Origin: Peterkaempfera griseoplana
GTDB lineage: Bacteria; Actinomycetota; Actinomycetes; Streptomycetales; Streptomycetaceae
Direction: 5' to 3'
Assembly (NCBI RefSeq): GCF_001418575.1
Contig: NZ_LIQR01000199.1
Location: 1-34,641, forward strand
Length of the DNA stretch: 34,641 bases
Shown here: positions 16,777 through 24,050 of the stretch, piece after piece
How the letters are laid out: every line of letters starts with the position of its first letter
How positions within the stretch are numbered: the stretch's first letter is position 1
Translations under genes and position numbers: made by a program
The notes under the pieces: generated by a model
Told to the model about the DNA's origin: nothing
Databases searched by the model: none
Seen by the model: only the letters and a program-made list of their open reading frames with translations

Positions 16777-17578
16777 CGCGGAAGTCCTCTCCTGCGGGCT
16801 TGTCGAGCCGGCTGCCGGCGAAGTGCCGGAAGACGTCCTCCAGGGTCGGCGGCGTGGCCGTGCCGCCGTCGGCGGGCAGCTGCGCCTTCAGCTCCGCCGG
16901 CGTGCCGAGCGCCCGGATCCGGCCCTGGTGCATCAGGCCGACCCGGTCGCAGTACTGGTCGGCCTCGTCCATGTAGTGCGTGGTGACCAGCACCGTCATG
17001 CCGGTGGCCGTGCGGATCTCGGTGATCCGGTCCCAGACCCCGGTACGGGCGATCGGGTCCAGGCCGATGGTGGGCTCGTCCAGGATCAGCAGCCTGGGGG
17101 CGCTCACCAGCGCCTGGGCCAGCTCCAGCCGCCGCACCATGCCGCCGGAGTAGGTGGCGGCCATCCGGTCGGCGGCGTCGGCGAGGTCCACCGCCTCCAG
17201 CGCCTGCGCCACCCGCTCGGCGCGCTCGGCGCGAGGGACGTCGAAGACCCGGGCGAAGAGCGCGACGTTCTCCCGCCCGGTCAGTCCCGAGTCGGCCGAG
17301 AGCTGCTGCGGCACATAGCCGAGCAGCCGCCGCACCGCCATCCGGTCACGGGCGACGTCCTGCCCGAAGACCCGGACCATTCCGGCCGGTACCGGCAGCA
17401 GGGTGGTGATGGCGCGGATCGCGGTGGTCTTGCCCGCGCCGTTGGGGCCGAGCAGTCCGAAGACCTCCCCGGCCCGCACGGACAGCTCCAGACCGTCGAC
17501 GGCGCGGGTGTCGCCGAAGGAGTAGATCAGGCCGGTGCACCCGACCGCCTCCGCGGCCGGGTCGGACGGTGGGGTCAT
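16736..17578 (-). CDS. ABC transporter ATP-binding protein (DrrA-like)
   Basis: This 280-aa ATPase of the drug-export (DrrA/CcmA) class has Walker A GPNGAGKT (residues 44-51), Q-loop in YVPQQLSADSGLTG, signature TYSGGMVRRLE, Walker B LLILDEPTIGLDP, and H-loop TTHYMDEAD. A C-terminal extension after residue 230 contains PPTLEDVFRHFAG, typical of DrrA-like proteins. It powers the adjacent permease. Its ATG overlaps the MarR stop by 4 nt (ATGA, 17575-17578) and its 3' end overlaps the permease by 41 bp, so the three genes are translationally coupled. Confidence 0.95.
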   Translation of the reverse strand: MTPPSDPAAEAVGCTGLIYSFGDTRAVDGLELSVRAGEVFGLLGPNGAGKTTAIRAITTLLPVPAGMVRVFGQDVARDRMAVRRLLGYVPQQLSADSGLTGRENVALFARVFDVPRAERAERVAQALEAVDLADAADRMAATYSGGMVRRLELAQALVSAPRLLILDEPTIGLDPIARTGVWDRITEIRTATGMTVLVTTHYMDEADQYCDRVGLMHQGRIRALGTPAELKAQLPADGGTATPPTLEDVFRHFAGSRLDKPAGEDFRDVRRTRRTASRVG

Positions 17579-18030
17579 GGGGCTTCCGCCTCCTCGTGGA
17601 GTCCTTCGGCGATCCGGCGCAGGGCCGGCAGTGCGGCGGCGAGGGCGGCCCGGTCGTCGTCGGAGAGCCGGGCGAGCTGCTCGCCGACCAGGGCGGTTCT
17701 CCGGTCCTCCCAGGCGCGCAGCCGGGCGTCGGCGGCCGGGGTGGCGTGCAGCAGTGCGGCCCGGCGGTCCGCCGGGTCGGTCTCCCGTACCAGCAGCCCC
17801 GCCGCCACCAGCTGGTTGACCAGCGTGGAGACGGAGTTGTCGGCCAGCCGCAGCTCCCTGGCGGCGGCGGAGACCCGCAGCCCCGGGCTGTCCTGGACCA
17901 GGCGCAGCAGCTCCACCTGGGCGCCGCGCAGCCGGGTGCCGGGCAGCCCGTGCCGCAGGCGGCGGCGTACCAGGCGCTGGATGCCGGCCAGCAGTCCGGC
18001 CAGCTCGGCGGTGGGGTCGGTGGGGGACAC
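17575..18030 (-). CDS. MarR family transcriptional regulator
   Basis: This 151-aa winged-helix regulator has the core LRGAQVELLRLVQDSPGLRVSAAAREL, recognition helix ADNSVSTLVNQLVAAGLL and the wing arginine-aspartate motif RETDPADRRAA. It leads the MarR-ATPase-permease operon and presumably represses it until a ligand, perhaps the exported drug, binds. The GTG at 18030 abuts the only Shine-Dalgarno-like AAGGAG, which is too close for normal use, so either the start or the initiation mode is unusual. A 19-bp dyad 11 bp upstream is a likely autoregulatory site. Confidence 0.88.
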   Translation of the reverse strand: MSPTDPTAELAGLLAGIQRLVRRRLRHGLPGTRLRGAQVELLRLVQDSPGLRVSAAARELRLADNSVSTLVNQLVAAGLLVRETDPADRRAALLHATPAADARLRAWEDRRTALVGEQLARLSDDDRAALAAALPALRRIAEGLHEEAEAP

Positions 18031-18040
18031 TCCTTCAGAT

Positions 18041-18059
18041 TAGCTCTTACTGAGAGGTA
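18041..18059 (-). promoter_or_regulatory. MarR-type operator upstream of the ABC operon
   Basis: On the minus strand TAcCTCT-cagta-AGAGcTA is a 19-bp dyad with one mismatched pair. Its length and its position just upstream of the marR GTG fit a MarR-family operator. Confidence 0.5.
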
Positions 18060-18615
18060 TTTGAAGGCCTGACGCCGTGTGACGCCGACGGTGGGGGAGG
18101 ACGAGACCTCGGTGCGACCGCGTGGGACGGGGGGCCGGTGTCCGCGTGCGCGCACCGGGCGGCTGCGGAGGGACATCGTCCCCCACCCGCCGGCGCGACC
18201 CGCCGCGGATGCCCGGGTGGGCGGCGCCCCGCGAGCCGGAATCGAGGGCTCCGGCGAACCTCCCCGCTCCCCGGTGCGTCCTGAAGGAAGGGAGATGCTC
18301 CGCAACGGCGGCAGGGGTGTGCGGCAAATCCACAGCAAAGGGTGGTTGTACGAACTGCCCGGCTTATCCGTCGTAATCCGTCACAACCCGCGCGGACGAT
18401 TTGCCGGTGAGAACGGGCCAATCGGCGAATGTGCACCACAACTCGGCATCGGATGCCATCCGATCATATGGCGGGAAATTGCCGGGCGCCTGCGGGGAAT
18501 TTTTCCTGCCGTTCACAGGAGCGCGCGATTCTTTAACAACCCATGGCTTTTGCCGTGAACGCGCCATCCGGCACTCTGGCGCAATCGCTTGATCTCACCC
18601 CTCAAGGAGCGTCAT
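18060..18615. promoter_or_regulatory. Intergenic region upstream of the S53 peptidase gene
   Basis: No gene is supported. The right half (18310-18600) is AT-richer than average, as expected for a promoter region of a plus-strand secreted peptidase. It contains a perfect 17-bp palindrome ATCGGATG-C-CATCCGAT at 18448-18464, about 150 bp upstream of the ATG at 18616, a likely regulator site. Exact -35/-10 elements were not assigned. Confidence 0.5.
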
Positions 18616-19812
18616 ATGCGCCTGCGTTCAAGGCTTCTCGGCATGGCCACCGCAGCCCTGGCGGCGATCCCGCTAGCGCTGCTGGGCCCGGCCGTGGGAG
18701 CCTCCCAGGCCGCGGGGGCCAACCAGGCCACCGCGCACTCCTGTGCGACCGCCAAGCCCGGCTTCGCCGCCTGCAAGGCCCTGGTCCGCACGGACGTCGT
18801 GGCCGTGCAGAAGGCATCCCCCAACGCCACTCCCTCCGGCTACGGCCCCTCCAGCCTCCAGTCGGCCTACAACCTCCCGTCGGGCACCGCCGGCGCAGGA
18901 CGCACCGTCGCCATCGTCGACGCCTACGACGCCCCCACCGCCGAAGCCGATCTCGCCGTCTACCGCAGCCAGTTCGGCCTCCCCGCCTGCACCACCGCCA
19001 ACGGCTGCTTCAAGAAGATCGACCAGAACGGCGGCACGAGCTATCCGCGTGCCAACGGCGGCTGGGCCCAGGAGATCTCGCTGGACATCGACATGGTGTC
19101 GGCGATCTGCCCCAACTGCCACATTCTGCTGGTGGAGGCCAAGTCCAGTTCCTTCGCCAATCTGGGTGCCGCGGTGAATCGTGCGGCGGCCACGCCCGGC
19201 GTCGTCGCGATCAGCAACAGCTACGGCGGATCCGACGCGGCGGACTCCACTTACGGGTCGTACTACAACCACCCGGGAATTGCCGTCACCGCCAGTTCGG
19301 GTGACAGCGGCTACGGTGCGAGCTACCCCGCGTCCTCCCACTATGTGACCGCCGTCGGCGGCACCACCCTGAGCACCGCCTCCAACACCCGCGGCTGGAC
19401 CGAGACCGCCTGGAGCGGTGCGGGCAGCGGCTGCTCCACCTACAACACCGCCCTCACCTCCGCGGCGTCCTTCAGCACCGGGTGCAGCAAGCGTGCCGAG
19501 GCCGACGTCTCCGCGGTCGCCAACCCGTCCACCGGCGTCGCCGTCTACGACAGCACCGCCTACCAGGGCCTGTCGGGCTGGATGGTCTTCGGCGGCACCA
19601 GCGTCGCCTCCCCCATCATCGCCTCGGTGTACGGCCTGGCCGGCAACACCGCCTCCATCGACAACAACTACCCCTACACCCACTCGTCCTCGCTGTGGGA
19701 CGTCACCTCCGGCAGCAACGGCAGCTGCCCGACCTCGCAGTGGTGCAACGCCCGAGCCGGCTGGGACGGCCCCACCGGTCTGGGCACCCCCAACGGCATA
19801 GGCGCCTTCTGA
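18616..19812 (+). CDS. Secreted S53 family (sedolisin) serine-carboxyl peptidase
   Basis: This 398-aa exported endopeptidase has a Sec signal peptide (residues 1 to about 33; RSRLLGMATAALAAIPLALL). Sedolisin catalytic residues are visible: Glu153 and Asp157 in QEISLDIDM, oxyanion Asp230 in SSGDSG, and nucleophile Ser329 in GGTSVASP. Several cysteines (CPNC, CSTY, TGCSK) could form disulfides. Only about 55 residues separate the signal peptide from the catalytic domain, so the large Pro-kumamolisin prodomain of classical sedolisins is absent. ATG 18616 follows AAGGAG at 7-nt spacing. The gene is monocistronic, with an 18-bp hairpin at 19839-19876 beyond the stop. Confidence 0.9.
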   Translation: MRLRSRLLGMATAALAAIPLALLGPAVGASQAAGANQATAHSCATAKPGFAACKALVRTDVVAVQKASPNATPSGYGPSSLQSAYNLPSGTAGAGRTVAIVDAYDAPTAEADLAVYRSQFGLPACTTANGCFKKIDQNGGTSYPRANGGWAQEISLDIDMVSAICPNCHILLVEAKSSSFANLGAAVNRAAATPGVVAISNSYGGSDAADSTYGSYYNHPGIAVTASSGDSGYGASYPASSHYVTAVGGTTLSTASNTRGWTETAWSGAGSGCSTYNTALTSAASFSTGCSKRAEADVSAVANPSTGVAVYDSTAYQGLSGWMVFGGTSVASPIIASVYGLAGNTASIDNNYPYTHSSSLWDVTSGSNGSCPTSQWCNARAGWDGPTGLGTPNGIGAF

Positions 19813-19838
19813 CGCCGGCCGCCGCCTCCAGGCACAAC

Positions 19839-19876
19839 GGCGCCGGGCCGGAGACCCAGGTCTCCGGCCCGGCGCC
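19839..19876 (+). terminator. Hairpin terminator of the S53 peptidase gene
   Basis: A perfect inverted repeat with arms of about 18 bp (GGCGCCGGGCCGGAGACC and its complement) and a very short CA centre lies 27 bp after the stop. There is no U-tract. Confidence 0.8.
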
Positions 19877-20261
19877 GCGGCGTCCCCGGCGAGGGCGTGC
19901 CGGGTTCGACCGTACGGACGCGGGACGTTCCGGCCGTGCCCCGATCCCGGATCCGTCTCGCGGCCTGCGGCTCCCCGCAGACCGGCGCCGGGCTCACGGG
20001 CCCGCCACCGGGCACCGGTGGGCCCCGGCCGTCGCGGCTCGGCCGGTCATGACGCCGGGCCCCCGCGGGTGCGGTCACCAAGTCTCGATGCGGGCGTTCA
20101 TACCGACCCCCGAGCCGGGCACACAGCCGGAGCAGGGGACGGCCGGCACGGTGGCGGCCGTCGCGCCCGCCGGCCGCGCCTTCGCGGCACACCGGCCCGG
20201 GGGCCGTGCGACCGGTGGGGAACCGCTCGACCGTATGCGCCGACGAAGCCAGGGAGGACAG
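19877..20261. other. Intergenic stretch without a recognised feature
   Basis: No gene or clear regulatory element was identified between the S53 terminator and the small hypothetical gene. Base composition is as GC-rich as coding DNA, but no frame resembles a known family. The promoter of the following small gene, if real, must lie here. Confidence 0.4.
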
Positions 20262-20606
20262 GTGCACGAGGACGCGGACGAGGAGAACCTGCGGCTGGAA
20301 CACGGCTGCGCCAGCGCCACACGCCAGTTGCGGGCCCATGTCGAGAAGCGTTACCCGGGCCCCGCCGCGGACGCCCGCCGGGAGGCCGAGTACCTGGCGC
20401 CGACCCGGCTGCGCTCCCGCTTCCCGGTGCCCGGGGTCGCCTCGGGACCAGGGGAGGAGATCCTCCGGACTGCCTGCGTCCCCGGCGTCCACGCCCAGGA
20501 CGTGCTGACCCCGCGGAACGCCGACCGCGCCCTCGCCCTGTGCGGCCGGATGCTGCGGTGCCGGTCCCGGTCGGGCGCGGTCGGTGCCGTACCCCCGCGG
20601 GCGTGA
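20262..20606 (+). CDS. Small hypothetical protein, unrecognised
   Basis: A GTG at 20262 with GGGAGG 4 nt upstream opens a 114-aa frame of very high third-position GC. The product is charged and Arg-rich. An acidic N terminus (DADEENLRLE) leads into predicted helices (CASATRQLRAHVEKRY, then ADARREAEYLAP), and the middle and C terminus contain several Cys. There is no signal peptide or membrane segment, and no family was recognised. A strong hairpin begins 2 bp after the stop, which supports a genuine expressed gene, but the case rests on context only. The final 20 residues (RCRSRSGAVGAVPPRA) look unstructured. Confidence 0.45.
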   Translation: MHEDADEENLRLEHGCASATRQLRAHVEKRYPGPAADARREAEYLAPTRLRSRFPVPGVASGPGEEILRTACVPGVHAQDVLTPRNADRALALCGRMLRCRSRSGAVGAVPPRA

Positions 20607-20607
20607 G

Positions 20608-20642
20608 ATCGGCCCCGGGGTGTCCGCACCCCCGGGGCCGAC
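20608..20642 (+). terminator. Hairpin terminator after the small hypothetical gene
   Basis: TCGGCCCCGGGG (20609-20620) pairs with CCCCGGGGCCGA (20630-20641) around a 9-nt loop. It begins 2 bp past the stop at 20606. Confidence 0.75.
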
Positions 20643-20885
20643 GTCGGCGGCCCACGCCCCGGACCGGCCAGGTGACGCCGCAGACACCTGGGTCGGGCCG
20701 GGGGCGGCAGCCGCCCACCCCCCGGCTGAGAGTCGGTCGGCCGACACCACCCGATCGCGCCGAACCGCCCTCATCTCCCTGCCGTGGGGGAGACCTGTCG
20801 CTGCTCCGGTTCATGGACTGCGGACCCGTCCGGGCGTGGTTCTCCTGCTGCTGCCCGCGCGGTCCCGCAGTGACACAAGCCATCA
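20643..20885. other. Intergenic stretch without a recognised feature
   Basis: No gene is supported between the hairpin at 20608-20642 and the first GAAA/TTTC box at 20886. Confidence 0.4.
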
Positions 20886-21062
20886 GAAAGTTTCGCCGAA
20901 TTTGCGAACGGTCTCGCGGAACCGTAAGGCGGGGCTGACGCCCCGTCAAGGGATCCGGCGCGGCGCTTTGAGTCCTCCTGTCCCTATCGACCGGACAGGC
21001 CGAAACATTTCGCTGCTAATAGCAGGTTGGTGGGCCTTTAGTTTCGAAGAAGTTTCGGAAAC
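20886..21062 (+). promoter_or_regulatory. GAAA/TTTC operator boxes upstream of xlnB
   Basis: Four dyads cluster here: GAAAGTTTC (20886-20894), CGAAACATTTCG (21001-21012), directly abutting CTGCTAATAGCAG (21013-21025), and GTTTCGGAAAC (21052-21062), preceded by TTCGAA (21043-21048). The CGAAA/TTTCG theme resembles the repeat boxes reported upstream of Streptomyces xylanase genes that bind a xylan/xylose-responsive repressor; that link is from memory. The last box ends 8 bp before a -35 element. Confidence 0.6.
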
Positions 21063-21070
21063 GAGACTCA

Positions 21071-21099
21071 TTGACTGACCTCTGACACCACTGCATACT
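21071..21099 (+). promoter_or_regulatory. Candidate xlnB promoter (-35 TTGACT, -10 CATACT)
   Basis: TTGACT (21071-21076) and CATACT (21094-21099) are separated by 17 bp, close to the vegetative sigma (HrdB) consensus. Transcription would begin near 21106, giving a 5' leader of about 400 nt before the xlnB ATG. An 8-bp inverted repeat (CCGTAACG 21121-21128, CGTTACGG 21138-21145) would form a hairpin near the 5' end of that leader. Confidence 0.55.
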
Positions 21100-21508
21100 C
21101 TCCAGCGATCGGAAACCTCTCCGTAACGAAGGCGACGCGTTACGGTCCCACCCCATCCCAACGCCGGACATGTCCCCCACGGACGTGCCCGGAGACCGGA
21201 AGCTGAGGTTGCAGTGATCGTGAAGGCCCTGCACACCCGAAGCTCGTTCGCCTTCGGCAGGGGAAAGCCGCTGTCACACACGTGACATCGGCGGTCCCGA
21301 ACCAGAGCGGATCCAGGTGCTGTCGCATCGACAGCCCCGAACCGGCGCGGAGCCGGCCGATCCGGGCGAGGACCGATCGGGGCAACCGCTGAGGTCCGCT
21401 CCCTCTCCGCACTGTGGTCCCCTCACTGCGGCCACTCCCTCATGAGGCCGCCGGGCTGTGTTGTGCTGCCCGGCGTTCCACCTGCCCTCACCAGGAGGAC
21501 GTACGTCG

Positions 21509-22519
21509 ATGAACTCCCCCCTCACCCGCTCGAGGCTGCTCATCCGTGGCCGCCTCAGGTGGATCCTCGCGATGGTCGCGGCCGTGCTGCTGATCCCGGC
21601 CACCGCGCACGCGGACACCACGGTCAACACCAACCAGACCGGCACCAACAACGGGTACTACTACTCGTTCTGGAGCCAGAACACCGGTCAGGCCTCCATG
21701 ACCATGGGATCCGGCGGCCAGTACAGCACCACGTACAACAACGTGGCGAACTTCGTGGCCGGCAAGGGCTGGAGCACCGGTAACCGCAACCCGGTGACCT
21801 ACTCCGGAACCTGGACCACCAACGGCAACTCGTACCTGTCGCTGTACGGCTGGACCACCAACCCGCTGGTCGAGTACTACATCGTCGACAACTACGGCTC
21901 CTACAAGCCGACCGGCACCTACAAGGGCACCGTCACCACTGACGGCGGCACCTACGACATCTACGAGACCCAGCGCGTCAACGCGCCCTCCATCGAGGGC
22001 GACAGCTCCACGTTCAACCAGTACTGGAGCGTTCGGCAGTCCAAGCGGACCGGCGGCACCATCACCGTCGGCAACCACTTCGACGCGTGGGCGAAGTACG
22101 GCATGAACCTCGGCACCATGAACTACGAGATCCTGGCCACCGAGGGTTACCAGAGCAGCGGCAGCTCCAACATCACCGTGGGCTCCTCCTCCGGGGGCGG
22201 TACGACCGGTGGCACCACGGGCGGCACCACCGGCGGGACCACCGGCGGTGGCGGCAGCTGCACCGCGACCCTCTCCGCCGGTGACACATGGAGCGACCGG
22301 TACAACCTGAACGTCTCGGTGACCGGGTCCAGCACCTGGACCGTGACCATGAAGGTCCCGTCGCCGGAGAAGGTCCTGTCCACCTGGAACATCAACGCCA
22401 GCTACCCGGATGCGCAGACCCTGGTCGCCAAGCCCAACGGCAGCGGCAACAACTGGGGCGCCACCATCCAGACCAACGGCACCTGGACCTGGCCGACGGT
22501 CACCTGCAGCCCGAGCTGA
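21509..22519 (+). CDS. xlnB: GH11 endo-1,4-beta-xylanase with C-terminal xylan-binding module
   Basis: This 336-aa secreted xylanase has a long signal peptide (1-35, cleavage after AHA). The GH11 beta-jelly-roll catalytic domain spans about 36-225, with nucleophile Glu122 in [12 protein letters not shown] and acid/base Glu212 in [11 protein letters not shown] Gly/Thr-rich linker (GGTT repeats, 227-249) joins it to a CBM2-type module (251-333) bounded by cysteines CTATLS and TVTCS. The layout matches Streptomyces lividans XlnB. AGGAGG lies 10 nt before the ATG. The esterase gene follows after 124 bp with no terminator seen, so the two are probably co-transcribed and cooperate on acetylated xylan. 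Confidence 0.95.
   Translation: MNSPLTRSRLLIRGRLRWILAMVAAVLLIPATAHADTTVNTNQTGTNNGYYYSFWSQNTGQASMTMGSGGQYSTTYNNVANFVAGKGWSTGNRNPVTYSGTWTTNGNSYLSLYGWTTNPLVEYYIVDNYGSYKPTGTYKGTVTTDGGTYDIYETQRVNAPSIEGDSSTFNQYWSVRQSKRTGGTITVGNHFDAWAKYGMNLGTMNYEILATEGYQSSGSSNITVGSSSGGGTTGGTTGGTTGGTTGGGGSCTATLSAGDTWSDRYNLNVSVTGSSTWTVTMKVPSPEKVLSTWNINASYPDAQTLVAKPNGSGNNWGATIQTNGTWTWPTVTCSPS
22195..22516 (+). repeat. Linker and CBM copy 1 (pair with 23333-23681)
   Basis: The GGTT-coding linker and the CBM of xlnB are duplicated in axeA. The two copies include an uninterrupted 80-nt identical tract (22379-22458 and 23544-23623) that includes wobble positions. The 5' part of the module differs at many synonymous sites. 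Confidence 0.9.
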
Positions 22520-22643
22520 TCCACCGCACCACCCAGCATGCCTCGGGGGGCCGGGGCTCCGCACTGAGCCCCGGTCCTCCGGGACGCTCGTCCGATCGAC
22601 GCCGTCCGACCAACGGTCGCCTGTACGAGGAGGACCCACCCGC

Positions 22644-23684
22644 ATGCGAACCACATCCCTTCCGTCGATACGCACACTGGTCGCGGGGCTGGCAGTCGCC
22701 GTGATGGCACTGGCCGGCACCCTGACCCTGGACGCGGCGCCGTCGCACGCCGCCACCTGCAACGGATACGTCGGAATCACCTTCGACGACGGACCTTCCA
22801 ACGACCACACCCCGGCTCTGCTCAACGCGCTCAAGCAGAACGGACTGCGGGCCACCCTCTTCAACGAGGGCCAGTACGCGGCCGCCTACCCGGCACAGGT
22901 GCAGGCGGAGGTGAACGCGGGCATGTGGGTCGGCAACCACAGCTACACCCACCCCCACCTGATCCAGGAGAGCCAGGCGCAGATCGACTCCGAGGTCTCC
23001 CGCACCCAGCAGGCCATCTCCAGCGCCGGCGGCGGCACGCCGAAGCTCTTCCGGCCGCCGTACGGTGAGACCAACTCGACCCTGCAGTCGGTGGAGGCCA
23101 AGTACGGTCTGACCCAGGTCATCTGGGATGTGGACTCGCAGGACTGGAACGGCGCCAGCACGGACGCGATCGTGCAGGCCAACGCCCGGCTCACCAACGG
23201 GCAGATCATCCTGATGCACGAGTGGCCCGCCAACACCCTCGCCGCCATCCCGCGCATCGCGCAGGGGCTGGCCGGCCGCGGCCTGTGCGCGGGCATGATC
23301 TCGCCGCAGACCGGCCGTGCCGTCGCTCCCACCGACGGGTCCACCACCGGTGGCACCACTGGCGGGACGACGGGCGGGACGACCGGTGGCACCACGGGCG
23401 GGACGACCGGTGGCGGCGGGAGCTGCACGGCGACGCTGTCGGCGGGTCAGTCGTGGAGTGACCGGTACAACCTGAACGTCTCGGTGACCGGCTCCAGCAG
23501 CTGGACGGTGACCATGAAGGTCCCCTCGCCGGAGAAGGTCCTCTCCACCTGGAACATCAACGCCAGCTACCCGGATGCGCAGACCCTGGTCGCCAAGCCC
23601 AACGGCAGCGGCAACAACTGGGGTGTCACCATCCAGACCAACGGCACCTGGACCTGGCCCACGGTCAGCTGCAGCACCGGCTGA
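22644..23684 (+). CDS. axeA: CE4 acetylxylan esterase / polysaccharide deacetylase with CBM
   Basis: This 346-aa secreted esterase removes O-acetyl groups from xylan. After a signal peptide (1-36, AHA|AT-like site in PSHAATC), the CE4/NodB domain (about 39-225) shows all motifs: TFDDGPS with Asp48/Asp49, the metal-binding HSYTH (His99, His103), RPPYG (137-141), the DVDSQDW segment, and the C-terminal LMHEW with its histidine. A GGTT-repeat linker (232-258) leads to the same CBM2-type module found in xlnB. The arrangement is that of AxeA beside XlnB in S. lividans. GGAGG lies 10 nt before ATG 22644, the same spacing as in xlnB. The gene is followed by hairpins and faces the GH55-like gene. Confidence 0.93.
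   Translation: MRTTSLPSIRTLVAGLAVAVMALAGTLTLDAAPSHAATCNGYVGITFDDGPSNDHTPALLNALKQNGLRATLFNEGQYAAAYPAQVQAEVNAGMWVGNHSYTHPHLIQESQAQIDSEVSRTQQAISSAGGGTPKLFRPPYGETNSTLQSVEAKYGLTQVIWDVDSQDWNGASTDAIVQANARLTNGQIILMHEWPANTLAAIPRIAQGLAGRGLCAGMISPQTGRAVAPTDGSTTGGTTGGTTGGTTGGTTGGTTGGGGSCTATLSAGQSWSDRYNLNVSVTGSSSWTVTMKVPSPEKVLSTWNINASYPDAQTLVAKPNGSGNNWGVTIQTNGTWTWPTVSCSTG
23333..23681 (+). repeat. Linker and CBM copy 2 (pair with 22195-22516)
   Basis: This is the second copy of the GGTT linker and CBM, within axeA. The linker is longer here (six GGTT-type units against four), consistent with slippage of the 12-bp coding repeat. Confidence 0.9.
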
Positions 23685-24050
23685 CCCACCGCACGCCCGA
23701 ACCCCCACATCCGTGGCGCGGCGGCCCACCCCCGCCGCGCCGCACCGCTGTCCCCGACAGGGGCCGAGCCGGTCCGTCCGGCGCGGACGGGGACGCCGGT
23801 CCGCAGGCCGGCCGCCCCGGCGGACGGAACGCCGTCGGGCGGGGTGCCCCAGGGCACCCCGCCCGGTCACGGGGGCCGGACGGCAGCACGCTCAGACCGG
23901 CCGGTCCTGCTGCGCACCGGCCGGGGCCTCCCCGGCGGCCTGCCGCGCCCACCGGCCGGACCTGTGGACCGCGCGTCCAGAAGGTCCTCCGGCCGGCGGG
24001 CGCGACCCGGCCGGCCGGGGAGGCCGGTCCCGGTCGGCGCGTCCGGCCGG
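23685..24050. other. Convergent intergenic region between axeA and the GH55-like gene
   Basis: No gene is supported. The region contains the hairpin at 23836-23865 and further GC-rich inverted repeats near 24005-24050 (GGCCGG/CCGGCC series) that could terminate the minus-strand gene. Confidence 0.5.
23836..23865 (+). terminator. Hairpin terminator of the xlnB-axeA unit
   Basis: CGGGCGGGGTGCCC (23836-23849) pairs with GGGCACCCCGCCCG (23852-23865) over 14 bp. It lies about 150 bp after axeA and may work in both directions. Confidence 0.65.

Noticed and set aside
15916-17578. Dedicated 2-MIB exporter role for the ABC transporter
   Set aside because: 2-MIB is volatile and membrane-permeable, the operon has its own MarR gene and terminator, and about 0.8 kb separates it from the 2-MIB operon.
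18079-18558. A 159-codon plus-strand frame between the MarR and S53 genes
   Set aside because: It has no Shine-Dalgarno, an Arg/Pro-rich composition, an AT-rich second half without codon bias, and overlaps a palindrome; it is better read as promoter DNA.
22195-22252. GGTT-coding repeats as a mobile or CRISPR-like repeat
   Set aside because: They are in-frame linker codons between the catalytic and binding domains, as in other streptomycete glycosidases.
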